Assembly (NCBI GenBank): GCA_025617745.1
Contig: CM046857.1
Span: 22,473,081 to 22,537,080, forward strand
From: Heliocidaris erythrogramma
Taxonomy: Eukaryota > Echinodermata > Echinoidea > Camarodonta > Echinometridae
Direction of reading: 5' to 3'
DNA: 64,000 bases
Shown here piece by piece: positions 11,788-22,603 of the stretch. Each line of letters begins with the position of its first letter. Position 1 is the stretch's first letter. Below the pieces are notes generated by a model. The model searched no databases. It was given only the letters and a program-made list of their open reading frames with translations, and was not told where the DNA came from. The translations under genes and the position numbers were made by a program.

Positions 11788-12175
11788 CAGGGGCGGATCC
11801 AGGATTTTGTATAATAAGGGTGGGGGAGGAGGGGCATACAAATGCTGGATTGTCAACTTTGGGAAACTGCTAGGAGGGAGATCCGTATATTGTCTGGTCT
11901 AGCCAGCCCTCCAAATATCGCTCAGTGGGGGGGAGGGGGAGGGGGTTATGGGGTCCTATTTCCCTCCATAAATATCTGACACGAAAACTAAACAAGAACA
12001 AAAACAATAACAAAAAAGGTTTTCCGTTCTAAAAGGGGGGCACAATGCATACTGTTGTTTGAAAGGGGCGCACGGGCCGGGATTGTTCCCCCCCCCCCAA
12101 AAAAAAAAAGAACAAAAAACAACAACAAACAAACAAACAAACAAAAAACAAACAAAAAACAAAAAAACCCACCAC
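11788..12175. repeat. CAGGGGCGGATCCAGGATTTT repeat end and (CAAA)n tract
   Basis: GGGGCGGATCCAGGATTTTG at about 11791 matches the terminus of the hAT-like miniature repeats seen at 46288-46427. No matching right end was found here. G/C tracts and an (ACAA)n stretch follow (12060-12170). Confidence 0.5.
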
Positions 12176-12497
12176 TGCATTTGTTCTTCCTTCTTAATTA
12201 TAGAAATGTAAATCTAAGTTTAAATCATTTAAACAGACGTACATATTTTCATCTTCCATTCCAAATTTGATCCTAGACCAAGGCATTTAGTAAACTTTAA
12301 AACGGCTAAATCAAAATAATTTTATACTGGACTTTAAAATTTTGATTTTGACTGCACAGACTATGTCGGTAGAAATATAAGTCTATTAATAATAAGATCT
12401 AATCTTACAGAGCTACTACTAAGACTAAGCAATGGAATATTGAAATTTACACCAATTATGTGGGCTTAGAGGTCTACATTTTCAAAAAACAATTTAC

Positions 12498-12649
12498 CTT
12501 TCCAGTTCAACTTGGGTTTCCTGCAGTGAGTGGATGACAATAATCTACAGCCCAGCCCAGGTAGGGTCTATCAGTTTTTAGTATCACGATATTGAATGAT
12601 CTGGTCCTGGTCCCCCTGTGTTTCTCTACTTCGGTCCAAGGCAATAGCT
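12498..12649 (-). other. candidate splice-flanked exon, unidentified
   Basis: On the minus strand a segment of 152 bases is bracketed by a good acceptor (CTCTTTTGATTGCAG) and a donor (GGAAAG then GTAAAT). It carries an open frame ending HPLTAGNPS-stop, 10 bases before the donor. No family is recognised and no partner exon was found, so it may be a chance match. Confidence 0.18.
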
Positions 12650-12856
12650 CTGCAATCAAAAGAGAACAAGAGGTTAGAATCATAGTAGTAATTAAAAGCA
12701 TGCCACAGATCTACTGTTTAAATTAATAATATTACTCGCACATGAAGGCCCTATGTACTCTCTCGTCTCAGTGACAGTGGTGACTCGTCATGGTCGTCAC
12801 TACAGAGTACAGTACACAAAATAAATTGGGACAGCTCTCAGTAGCAGCATAAGGTT

Positions 12857-13310
12857 TAGACCGAAAATTCTGTCTCTCGTTCGTAGCTCTTCACTTAGAG
12901 ACAGAAACGCTCCATTCACTCGCCTGTGCAAACCGAATCCCATTGACTTACACACTATACAGTTTGAATACGGCTGGAAGATTTTCAAACGGAGAAAACC
13001 TTGGACCCTGAATTACCTGAAAAAGGAGCATTAAAAGGAATAACAGTCAAATTGGTAAGTTGAACATGTTCGTTTAAGTATACAGCCTAGGCCTAATCTA
13101 TTTAATTTACACAAATATTGTTAAAATGTGAATAGGCCTAATACGATTTACAAAAACGACATGCCTAGGGCCTACTGTCAAGCGGTTGACAGTGAGTTTG
13201 CACAGGCAAGTGAATGGAGCGTTTCTGTCTCTAAGTGAATGGCCGACCCTATCCAAATAAGAGGCTAACGAACGAGAGACAGAAAATTTCGGTCTAGGGC
13301 CTAGGGCCTA
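12857..13310. mobile_element. MULE-like foldback element, 454 bp
   Basis: The left end TAGACCGAAAATTCTGTCTC is mirrored near 13296 by its reverse complement. A second inner inverted block (GCTCCATTCACT / AGTGAATGGAGC) lengthens the arms. The direct repeat CATAAGGTT flanks the element exactly (12848-12856 and 13311-13319), a 9-bp target duplication as made by Mutator-like elements. No transposase frame is present. Two 64-72-bp hairpin relatives sit in the Kolobok copies at 22935 and 58517. Confidence 0.75.
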
Positions 13311-14490
13311 CATAAGGTTATACTGACTGTATATAATAAAGAACATTTTAATCTGGTCCAGCATGATTCAGGACATTATCATTCAAATTCTAAATTGATC
13401 TTTCTAGACCCTCCTTAAACAAAGTTCAAGGCGAGGCCGAGGGCCTAACTCTAACTCTAAGTCTAAGGTAGGCCTAGAATAGATCCAGGCTATCGTAGCC
13501 GTAGGCAAAGCGCAGTTAGCCGGCCAGGATCGGCGCACCCAAAACTAACAGACCGCTGGGCAAAATCTTACCCGGCGCGGCCCAGCTCCCAGAGTGAGGA
13601 TCTTGCGCATTCAGTGTCATGATCAATCTTGAACAGGTCCACATCTACCGCAGATTGTCGGTAAAGAAGCCATGCACTTTACTTTTTAGGCTTGAGCACT
13701 ATCATAATATACAGATCTTCGGAAAATATCTGATCTTCTCGAAAAATATTACAATTAGACTATTCAAAATGACCGTTTTAGAGTTCAATCAAAGATAATA
13801 ATTTTGTTTTGTCATGCATGTGAAGGGGGACTGGGTGGGATGTGGGATAATACGTTTTGTACAGTGAACTCACTAGCAGCCACGACGAACACATCCCAAT
13901 TATTAAGAGGAATGTTAAACAAAATACATATTTACTTACATTTCATGGCATCATACGGCATTACTTTGATGAGAATGTCCACCGGAGAATTTTCTGCTTT
14001 CGTGAGACTTACAAGACAAACTCCTTCTAAAAAAGAAAATTCTCAAAAACAAAGTTTTTGTGAGATTTGTGTTGAAATGGCACAAAAGTAGCACTACCCG
14101 CACGGCCGCCATTTTCCCATTTCGTGTCCAAATCGTAGGGAATTATTGTGGGAATGAAAAAAATGAATTATGTATGATCTTATACATAAAACATTATGTT
14201 AATATGAGCAATTAACCAATCATCGAACAGTATTTGACGAGTTTTTGACGTCATTCCTCATGAATAAACATTTATTGAAATTGACCCTCCTAGCTCACTG
14301 TTCAAATTGGCCAAAGCTCCCACAATGCATCCAATGCAAAGCCTATGGAATGTCAAAGGTCAGATTTTAGCTGGCCCTCTAGCCCTCCTTCGGAGGGCAT
14401 ACTGTGTATGATCGAATCTCTTTGGTGCTAACTGTCAAGACACTTTATCTTTTTGTTGGTTAAAAGTTTGATCAAAGTTGATTAAAATAC
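13311..14490. other. intergenic, no clear gene
   Basis: The block 13500-13620 is locally CpG-rich. A YY1-like AAAATGGCGGCCG lies on the minus strand at about 14103-14116, with an ATG inside it opening a 51-codon unassigned frame. A plus-strand 95-codon frame at 13804-14091 shows no domain. Nothing here is convincing. Confidence 0.3.
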
Positions 14491-14504
14491 CAATCGCGTG
14501 ACCG

Positions 14505-14650
14505 AACAGCGCATGCGCATATGGATTTGGAACAAATTCGCCGCGCACAAATCTATCACAGAAATTGTTTGCGATAAAAATGGAAGGCATTGTCATTCAA
14601 GTCGCTGAATGAGTGGGGACTTTCAAAGAGTTTGTCGGCGTGTTTGAAGG
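14505..14650 (+). promoter_or_regulatory. possible NRF-1-type promoter with first exon
   Basis: A palindromic GCGCATGCGCA at 14509-14519 matches the NRF-1 site typical of housekeeping promoters. It is followed 60 bases later by ATGGAAGGC, a ten-codon frame, and by a splice-donor-like GTTTGAAG/GTGAGAAA with the exon ending at 14649. No downstream exon was identified, so only the motif is solid. Confidence 0.25.
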
Positions 14651-14734
14651 TGAGAAACTATTATTCATATATGTGATTGTTGTCCAGCTTAATCTTGGGA
14701 AGACATAGATCTACAGTGTGCTCTTTCTTTCTAA

Positions 14735-15075
14735 TTTAAACGGCTTGGGAGCAAGTTCGACCTGCTCGATCTGGACTAGACCTGGCTAAGCCAGGCCCAC
14801 CGGTAGATTTACTGACTGCGCCTGTGGCAGCGAGGAGGCGACGCCGGCGGTATGGCGGTGTGTTCAACTTCGCGCATGTCCATATATCGCGGACCCTAAC
14901 CCTAACCCTAACAATATGACAAACACTGAAACTAGAACAGTTTTTTGAGAAAAAGATATAAGCACCAATGTAGGCGTAGGCGTAGTCTACCGGTGGGCCT
15001 GCCTTAGTCAAGTCTAGTCCAGGTCTGAGAAGGTCGAACTTACCAAACCGCTGAAAGTAGATCACTGAGTAGATC
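14735..15075. repeat. foldback repeat enclosing telomere-type CCCTAA units
   Basis: Arms of about 65 bp (left 14740-14806, right about 14992-15056, with GGCCCACCGGTAGA against TCTACCGGTGGGCC). They enclose 180 bases that contain three CCCTAA units at 14894-14911. The arms are diverged. No flanking duplication was found. Confidence 0.65.
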
Positions 15076-15149
15076 TATTTCGTTATAAGGCTAGCTAGAC
15101 AACAATTACAGATATGAAAAGAGTTTCTCCGGGGAGTTTCTCATCAAAT

Positions 15150-15484
15150 AAATCTAACCAACAATTTGTTTAAGTTTAATCAACACCATTTTAACCAATG
15201 TTGAGCAAAATATGATTAACCAACAAATGGTTAAACATTTAACCAACAAAATAAAACTAACCAACAAATGGTTAAACATTTAACCAACAATATGTTTTAG
15301 TTTAATCAACACCAATTTAACCAACAAATGATTAAAACTTTTAATCGACCACAGGTTAAACTTTAATCAACAGGCCGTTGATTAAAGTTTTAACCTACAA
15401 ATGTGTGGTTCACCTGGTAACCCTCGGTTGATTAAAATTTTAACCAACAAGATTAAAAATTTTAATCAACGTTCTAACAGTGTA
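15150..15484. repeat. TTAACCAACAAA-type degenerate repeat, copy 2
   Basis: About fifteen diverged units of TTTAATCAACA or TTAACCAACAAA, ending GTTCTAACAGTGTA. This is the inverse of the copy at 9013-9165, which starts CACTGTTAAAAC. The shared CACTGT terminus suggests one mobile family with an internally expanded motif. Confidence 0.6.
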
Positions 15485-15540
15485 TAGGGTTACACGTGTA
15501 AATAATACTCACCTATTCATTACCTTCCATAAAATATACC

Positions 15541-15806
15541 CCCCCCCCCCCCCCCCCCCTCCTCCCGATAAGAGCAACTCAACTGGTTTAGGCCTTTGGT
15601 ATTGCGTGGCTTTCTGTTTAAATGTCTTGATAATGTCGATGTCTTATTGCTAGGTGATAATGATGACATTAATGACCACAAAAATCCAGCACGATTGTGC
15701 ACTGGGAGATGATGCGTGTAATATAGCCGCCATCAAGCGACCAGAAGGTCGAGTACATAGGGGGAAGGAGAAATAAGAATAAAGGAAATAGGGAAAAACG
15801 GAGATG

Positions 15807-15839
<33 letters not shown>

Positions 15840-15900
15840 AGAGAGAGGGAGAGGGGGGGGGGGGGGGGGGTCGGGGTAGGGAGGGAGGGAGGGAGAAAGA
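15541..15900. repeat. C tract, GA microsatellite and G tract cluster
   Basis: A C run at 15541-15559, (GA)n from about 15806, a G run near 15856-15870 and GGGA repeats to 15896. Unique sequence between them shows no gene. Confidence 0.85.
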
Positions 15901-16443
15901 CGGGAGACAGAAATTGATATGATTACAGAAAGACACGTCACGTTTATAGTGATTGCCATTCAATTATTCATGTTGGTGTTCAAGGAAATAATGGATTAGA
16001 TGATGATGCGCAAAGAGTAGCAACGATGGCTTCCCCCCAAAACAAGGGAAACAAAATAAATGTTGTCACAAACATTAGGCTAACACCCTTTTTCTAGAAT
16101 ACTTATATAGCAATCTCCATATTGCTATTACTATTTTCTTAGTCAATAATTACGTAACTCTCGCCGAAATGCCGATTTGAACTTGTATCTTTTTTATGCC
16201 CCCTCCCTCTTCATCATGTTGCCACGTTATGTTTTGTTCACTTTGGCTACTTTCGGCCTATCAGAAAAATGAAGACATTATATTACTTCCAGTTGACAGA
16301 CGCTACTTGCAAATACATCAGTGTACAAAGACATGGTCATATCCATTCCATGGTGACAGCCGACTGATCCATCCCGGATTTGCGAGCCTTCGGGACCCCA
16401 TCTGCTAGGCCTTCACACCGGCTGGGCAATGGGACCAGAATGG

Positions 16444-16453
16444 TATAAATATA
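16444..16453 (+). promoter_or_regulatory. TATA box of the cysteine-rich peptide gene
   Basis: TATAAATATA lies about 30 bases before an initiator-like ACTCACG (about 16477). It lies 100 bases before a strong splice donor (CAG/GTAAGTA at 16553/16554). The spacing fits a focused promoter for a tissue-restricted or inducible gene. Confidence 0.75.
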
Positions 16454-16474
16454 GGGGAAATTTAACCAGCAAAC

Positions 16475-16553
16475 AGACTCACGATCGAAGCAAACGACTC
16501 CTAGTAACTCTCCTTTTGTAACCTCACATCGTTTATAGATCACTATCAATCAG
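16475..16553 (+). other. 5' UTR exon 1 of the cysteine-rich peptide gene
   Basis: The start is inferred from the TATA box; the end is set by CAG/GTAAGTA. There is no ATG in a useful frame. Intron 1 (16554-17346) ends in TTCCATTGGCAG, one base before the start codon's A is reached. Confidence 0.65.
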
Positions 16554-17346
16554 GTAAGTATCATATTATTTACTTTGTTATAGGAATTGGTGTCGCTATA
16601 TAGGGACCTGATGTGACACCCCAAGTAAAATTAACTTCAGCAAATCCCAATTTGTTGACTGTTTTGAAATGTATATCTCAGCAAATTAATAATAGTGATG
16701 ATAATAATAAGGAAACCATTTTTTTTTAACTCTTGTTCGGAACGTTTAAAAATACGGGACCTTAATTTGTTTTGAGCCGAAGGGCGTGAACTCGCAATAC
16801 TCTATAGGGCATACAGATTTAACGCCCTTCTAGCTCTCAACAGACACTTGAACTATTTTTTCTAAAATTTAAATTCCCCTTTTTACTTCTTGGGAGAAAA
16901 AAAAATTGGAATATCTGTATTTGCCATGAAATGATGTGGTAACCATTAACTGTTATTTGACGTCTTTTATTAACAATATAATCAAGAGGTTCTGGTAACA
17001 AGCTTGAGAAGGATTACCAAAATGGATTACCAAAATTATGGGATTACCCCTTACATCCCCCAAATTATAAAAAAATCAAATTGTTCATAGGTATGCTTAT
17101 TTCATTTTATGTCAAGGAATTTAAATGTGTGGCTCGGACTCAGGGCATAGATATTATACAGGGCATATAGATATATAACAAAATTATTACGGCTATACAC
17201 ATATTTTTGCTTTTGAATATAATCCTACTGCATGTATCGACAACGTTTAAACACCGGTCCCGATGTAATATAATATGATTTCGATTAAAAAAATAAAAAT
17301 AAATAAAAATAAAACAAATAATAACCTACAAATTTTCCATTGGCAG

Positions 17347-17480
17347 AATGAAGGTCTTCATCTTTGCCATCGCTGTCTTCGTCCTGGTCGCCTCCGTGGT
17401 CGCCACACCCGAGGACTTCGACTCCCTGGAGGAGGTCGTCTACGGATCCGAGCCCATGGTTAAGAGGGGTCGATTTGTCT
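17347..17480 (+). CDS. exon 2: signal peptide and acidic propeptide
   Basis: Starts one base before the ATG at 17348 and ends at GTCT/GTAAGTATG. It encodes residues 1-44 plus one base. The exon is GC-rich and favours C-ending codons (GTC, TTC, CTG), unlike the AT-rich introns, which supports real coding. An unspliced frame runs on to 17617 but loses the cysteine module. Confidence 0.85.
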
Positions 17481-18562
17481 GTAAGTATGACAAAGTGATC
17501 CCATTCCAGTCACACCAACGACAAGGACACCAGGCCAACGAAAGACCGAACAAACAAATTTCATTACCCTCGAATTGGTCGGTTTGGAATAGGTGCGGAA
17601 TCGGTTTGGCAGTGTGACTGGGGTAGACATTGAGGGGGTCGGTGTAAAATGATGCTAACCCTCACTGTCATGAAAAAAAAAATGAGTTGTGTGCATTGCC
17701 GTTATTCTGATTCTGTATATACCCTACAACTAACAAACATTTCAAATTCAAATTCAAACAAATTATTATAGTTTTAATCCACGATAAACTCGCGCTATCT
17801 CGAAATAGCACACTTTGACAAAACTCTTTCTCCTTCTAAACATATCTATGCCCCCACGTCCCTGTTAAGAAGTGGCGTAGATTGGGTCCAGCGATTGAGG
17901 GGCACTGTTTTTTATTGGGAGGACGGAGAGGGGGTGCACTTGTCTTACTAAATGATGAAATGTGAGAAAACAAGGTCATTGATTATTAAGTGTGGGAGGG
18001 GTCGCATAAAGTGCAACCAATTTAGTATTTCTGTTAATATTCTGCTGTATCAACTGATATACAAATACCACCTTTCTCCCTTTTTCTTCTCCTCTTTGCC
18101 AATCAACTTCACCATCTTTCTTATTCTAATTTCCTTCATCTGACTATGCTAAAAATGTTGATGTTGATGCTCTTACCGCTTACAGCAACATTTTTAAATT
18201 TATTTTTATGGCGTCCCCCAGCACAAACTCTGCTTTTCGGGTGTTCACCTCCTTCTTTGTAATCAGTGGCGTAGCTACAGGGGGCACGAGGGGGTAAGTG
18301 CACCCCAGTCGAATTGCGTCTTTATGCTCTTAAATTTTTATTTTCATTTTTTCGCCATTCGACTGGCGGAGGGCGTGTGCCCCCATAACTACACCGCTGC
18401 TCTTAACGCATTATCAATCACACCCTTTCCTTCTTCTTTGTAGTCTGCTCTGGTCTCCACGGAGAGAGCTGTATCTGTGACCGCCGATTCAGGAAGGCCG
18501 ACCAGAGGAGGTACCTCAACTGTCGAGGCTCTGGACTCGGAAACATCGCCAACTCCATCTAA
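17348..18562 (+). CDS. secreted cysteine-rich cationic peptide precursor (antimicrobial type), two coding exons
   Basis: Joining 17348-17480 and 18444-18562 gives 83 residues. Residues 1-19 form a signal peptide (MKVFIFAIAVFVLVASVVA). Residues 20-40 are an acidic propeptide ending in the dibasic KR (39-40). Residues 41-83 are the mature peptide, with four Cys spaced C-x7-C-x-C-x14-C, seven Arg and one Lys against three acidic residues. The split Phe codon is restored exactly by the phase-1 intron. Signal, anionic pro-region and basic Cys-rich mature part are the plan of echinoderm immune peptides such as strongylocins (six Cys) and starfish four-Cys peptides. Membrane-active defence in coelomocytes is inferred. 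A peptide hormone is an alternative, though no amidation signal is seen. Confidence 0.82.
18264..18399. mobile_element. hAT-like miniature element in intron 2
   Basis: The left end CAGTGGCGTAGCTACAGGG and the right end CCATAACTACACCGCTG are imperfect inverted repeats of the widespread CAGTGGCGTAGCTA class. No exact 8-bp flanking duplication remains. A related fragment (GTGGCGTAGATTGGG) lies at 17873 in the same intron. Confidence 0.6.
18444..18562 (+). CDS. exon 3: mature four-cysteine peptide
   Basis: The acceptor is TTCTTCTTTGTAG/TCTGC. It encodes residues 45-83 and TAA at 18560-18562. The donor GTAAGAG begins directly after the stop codon, so the whole exon is coding. Confidence 0.82.
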
Positions 18563-19145
18563 GTAAGAGTTCCCAAACTTCTCCTCAACCCTTCAACTTT
18601 ATACTTGTAGTACTTATCTGTTTTTTGTTGTCATGTGTACATTTGTCACATAATGGTGGTCATAGAGTTAAAATACGCTATCATCCGACCGCAAACATTT
18701 ATTTCATAAAGAACTTTTCTTCCAAGTGAAACCCCTTTTCTCCGCCCCATCTAATTTTAAACCCTCCGTAATACCATTTTTAAATCGGTTTTTCAAATAT
18801 TATTTTTGAAATATATATTGGAATATACGAACTACATCAGCCTTCAAAGTCAAACTCTTCGAAATCATAATAATATTCAGCTTTATCAACTATTCATAAA
18901 CTCCTCTACAACTCTATGATACATTTACAAAAACCATAATCAGGATAATTATACGATTTTGTTTTACCTGACCTCGCAGGAATATGCTATTTTTAAGTTT
19001 ATCAACAAATAGGTCTATTATTTTGGGGGTATTGTACTTGTTCTTTTTCTTCTTCATCTGATCATTTCTTCTACCTTCATCACCCTTTCTAAACATGCTT
19101 TTCCAATATTCTTCTTCTTCTTCTTTTTTTCTTTACATTTCACAG

Positions 19146-19405
19146 ATATCTCTATTAAAATCCACCATTCTCCTGCTTCAAGATGACGCGTCACGATGGT
19201 AACATCTGACATCCGACATCCACCGGGCGCGTGACCACTTCACTGGGGAATGAATGGCTTTTACCGATTGGAACACAATCATGAACAGGCGCCGTTGAAT
19301 ACGAATCGGCGTTTTATAACTTGGTTCAGAATAATATTTCTGTTGCTCGTAATGAAGCATTGAGTATCAAATTGACATGAAATAAATCGACCACACACTC
19401 ACTCA
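19146..19405 (+). other. 3' UTR exon 4 of the cysteine-rich peptide gene
   Basis: A long pyrimidine tract (19110-19140) and TTTCACAG give a strong acceptor. The poly(A) signal AATAAA is at 19381-19386. The 3' UTR therefore sits on its own exon, joined directly behind the stop codon. The end point is approximate. Confidence 0.6.
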
Positions 19406-19909
19406 GTTTTTTTTGGGTAATATTTTCAGTTATTATCTTTGATGTCTCTAGCATGTAAAGATTAATTTTGGCTTGGGGAGAGTTTTACCATGTTTACAAT
19501 GCGCAAGGAGTAGTCCGGGTGATGTATGGAGTGAAAATAGTGAGCAATCATGCATGACAGGCAAGTATTGCATTGGATATGCTTCCCGGGGGCTTATAAA
19601 ATAGCTCTGAACTTTAGTGAAATAATCGGAGCTCTATAGGGCCTTACATAGGAATAGCAAAAAATAAAAACAAATAAAAATATATAAAAATGAAATAAAT
19701 GCATGCAGATGAATATATAAAATATAATATCGACCATATTGACTATATGTTTATAGCTTTGCATGCCAGAAGACCAAGACTTTCCATTAAACTCGTTTTT
19801 TCCTGCATGTTTTCTTTTCCCGTGAACTCTGTAATGTATGTGACATAATATTCACCTTGGCCCCGAAGAAAAGGAATAATAAGGGGAAGAGGGGAATAAA
19901 GATGAGGGA

Positions 19910-19920
19910 GAGAATGAGAA

Positions 19921-19973
<53 letters not shown>

Positions 19974-20008
19974 GAGAGAGAGCGAGCGAGAGAGAGAGAG
20001 AGAGAGAT
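19910..20008. repeat. (GA)n microsatellite
   Basis: About 100 bases of GA dinucleotides with short interruptions (GAGC, GGGGA), followed by (TTG)n. The surrounding region 19406-20930 holds no recognised gene; a further (GA)n plus G tract lies at 20680-20710. Confidence 0.85.
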
Positions 20009-20947
20009 GTTGTTGTTGTTGTTTTAAAATAGGCAAACTAGTCAATTTTGACTATTGTTGCCTTACTAAATTGCTCTTTTCACTTATACTTTGTTTGTTG
20101 ATCCGTGGGTCTAACTTTAGTTTTTGTTAGAAAGGTACAGATTCCAGGATACCATGCTGGACCGCCACTCCTGCCCTGATTTTACAACGTTATCCTGACA
20201 AGCCCGCTCGGGGTACAGTCTTAGGAATACAAGTATTCCCTATGTCTCTCAAACGTGAGCAGGGGGCGCTCTTTCTGATTCCTCATAGAACCTGATTAGA
20301 AAATCCGAATATATAAAAGCAAAATAAATACGTACACAGATTTTCTTTCTGTTTTTTTTTAAGTAGAGTATATACTGACATTAAAGGGCCTTTCAATTAA
20401 GTGAAATTACAAGAAAAGTGCACCTATACCTATAGTTAGTATATAACTAAGTGCTTCGTCTTTGAGCAGCGTATAAAAAAAAAAAATATATATTTGGTTA
20501 CACCTTACTATCACGGTTGCCCTCTTGGCAACCAATTACAAATCGACGAGTCCTTTTGAAATATCTGACGAGTGCACCTTGTGTCTTGACACTGAGATTC
20601 TCCACTTTGCGTTCCGCCTCAGAGACATTGCTCACATTTAATTCAGCAAGTAACAGGGCGCGTTGAATGATAAACCTAGAGAGAGAGAGAGAGGGGGGGG
20701 GGGGGGGGGGCAAAAATAGAGAGCGAAAGAAAGAATTAAAAAAAAATGAATTAGAAACTATTAGTTTGTCTAGCCATTATACAACCATGGATCCAAATCG
20801 ATACAAAAAAAATCTTAACATAAACTGCATTGGAACACCCTAACTCTTTCTTTGACGAAATAAAGTCTGGACCAACACTGACCTAGTCATAAGGTACAAT
20901 AATACTAATAAGGATGATGATGATGAGGATGATAATAATAATAATAA

Positions 20948-21064
20948 TAATTATAATTGTAATTATAAAGAGGAGATTATTAATAATCATAATCATAATC
21001 ATATTTTTTGAATATAATATTCAAAAATATGATTATTAATAATCTCCTCTTTATAATTACAATT
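20948..21064. repeat. AT-rich perfect hairpin
   Basis: The arm AATTGTAATTATAAAGAGGA (continuing to GATTATTAATAATCAT) is repeated in inverse 20 bases later. This makes a stem of about 45 bp with almost no mismatches, next to an (ATA)n microsatellite. No target duplication is evident. Confidence 0.75.
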
Positions 21065-21246
21065 TATACTAAAATTGCTGCATAGGGGTATAAAGGTGAT
21101 GGATTTCACCGCTATTATGTGGCCGTCACTTATTGGAGGAGGCCTGCTTGCTATACGGTCAAGAATGAATGGTGGATGCTTTCCCTGTATAGTTTGGTAT
21201 AAAAACAAGTTACTATAAGCCTGAAATGATTGTACCATCCGGCCGT

Positions 21247-21317
21247 GTTTCGGTAGCTCAGTGGTAGAGCATTGGTACGTTAAGCCAGTGGCCCGGGTTC
21301 GATTCCCGGTCGGGGCG
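21247..21317 (+). tRNA. tRNA-like gene or tRNA-derived SINE head, likely pseudogene (anticodon GTT)
   Basis: It has an A box (TAGCTCAGTGG), a perfect T arm (CCGGG TTCGATT CCCGG) and a TTTTTTT terminator nearby. The acceptor stem pairs GTTTCGG with TCGGGGC only through four G-T wobbles, as if C-to-T decay had struck the 5' strand. Base 33 is C instead of U before a GTT (Asn-type) anticodon. These defects argue against a working tRNA. Retroelement tails follow directly, so a SINE origin is plausible. Confidence 0.5.
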
Positions 21318-21344
21318 CTACGATTTTTTTCAGGCTTTATTTAA

Positions 21345-21510
21345 AAAAATATAATAATAACAATAATAACAACAACAACAATAATAATATACATATTTCT
21401 TGTATAGCGCATTATAATTTAATGTCACTATGCTCTTTCCAAAGGTTTGGATATACCATGCGCAAGGCGCATTACAAGGAATAAATTCTGCCATGTACCC
21501 ATTAAACACC
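21345..21510 (-). repeat. LINE/SINE 3' tail, minus strand
   Basis: On the minus strand the order is CCAGGTGTTTAATGGGTACA, GGCAGAATTTATTCCTTG, AATGCGCCTTGCGCA, GCGCATTA... and GCGCTATACAAG. It ends in (ATT/GTT)n, a typical CR1/L2-type tail. A related piece lies in the opposite orientation at 21780-21855 (GTACATGGGTACC, AATAAATCCTTGAATG). Confidence 0.6.
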
Positions 21511-21866
21511 TGGGACATGTGGGAGTTTTGTTACTGTGGTACTATCTTCAGTAGAATGGATCACCCTTTTTTCCGTTTGTCAGATAATTGTGGGGGAAAT
21601 ATTGTTTGGGAATATTTGACCAACCAGTTATTGCTCGACTGATTTCATTGATTATTCCCGCTTTATTTGCATCATCAGTATGTGGTCTATTAATTGGATA
21701 TTTGACCACATGGTACGAGGTTCGCCTCCCTGCAACGGCACTAAACCTCTGGCAAGGCGTTAATCTATCTACATTTGCTACTCTCCACACAGGTGAAGTA
21801 CATGGGTACCGGATAGGGGGAAATAAATCCTTGAATGCTTTAAGCGCCTACAAAAGTCACTACACC

Positions 21867-22065
21867 CTAAAAAGTCGAATTTTAAATCTACATTTAAAAG
21901 GTTGGAGGAGTGACAACATTCTTAAAATGGTAAATTAACACTTTTAACATGCTGGATCTAATAATTTAAAGGTTGGATGCAGCATGTTAAAAGTGTTCAT
22001 TTTTTTTTGGAAATGTTGTCACTCCTCCAACCTTTTAAATGTAGATTTAACATTTGACTTTTTAG
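21867..22065. repeat. 199-bp hairpin element
   Basis: The outer stem begins CTAAAAAGTC and continues through AAATCTACATTTAAAAGGTT and GGAGGAGTGACAACATT. A second inner stem is TTAACACTTTTAACATGCTG against its inverse. Arms are more than 90 percent alike by eye. No coding content; looks like a foldback MITE. Confidence 0.7.
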
Positions 22066-22603
22066 AGTTTACTCAGCTTTTCCATGAAATCCCATAAAAT
22101 CAAATCAAATCAAATCAAATATGGCATAAGCAGCATACAACTTATGATGACCCAGGCCCAGAAATCCATCGATGAGATAGTCATGCTGCAAATGTTTAAA
22201 ATCAATCCCAGGTGCAAGTTAAAGGGTCACTAAAATAAAAAAATAATTGCCCATTTTTCGTAGGAAGGTGTCATCAGGAGCCAAAAAATATCCATCACAC
22301 AATTTTTTATGCATTCAGTCATATTTTATAATCATTTGAAAAGTACATTTTTGCTGATTTACACAGTCATAAGCCCCGCCCCTAAAAAAACTCATCGAAG
22401 CGACATCGTGATCACGTGATCTGTGACGCATGAAAAGTAAGGGAAAATATTCCACTAACCTATACCGTGCGCGCCCGGAGGCCCCCGGCAGGCCCAGCCC
22501 GGTGCCGAGCATGATATTCACCGCGTCGACCATTTGCATTGCGTATTTTCGTGTGTTTAATTCCTCACAATAACTTTGATTTTGGGACACAGTTTCATCA
22601 ATA

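Noticed and set aside
15669..15963. Pro/Ser/Leu-rich minus-strand frames
   Set aside because: Translation of GA microsatellite and G tracts in two frames at once; composition artefact.
21588..21938. 116-codon plus-strand frame with a hydrophobic segment
   Set aside because: It overlaps LINE/SINE tail fragments and runs into the hairpin at 21867. No homology recognised and no start or splice support.
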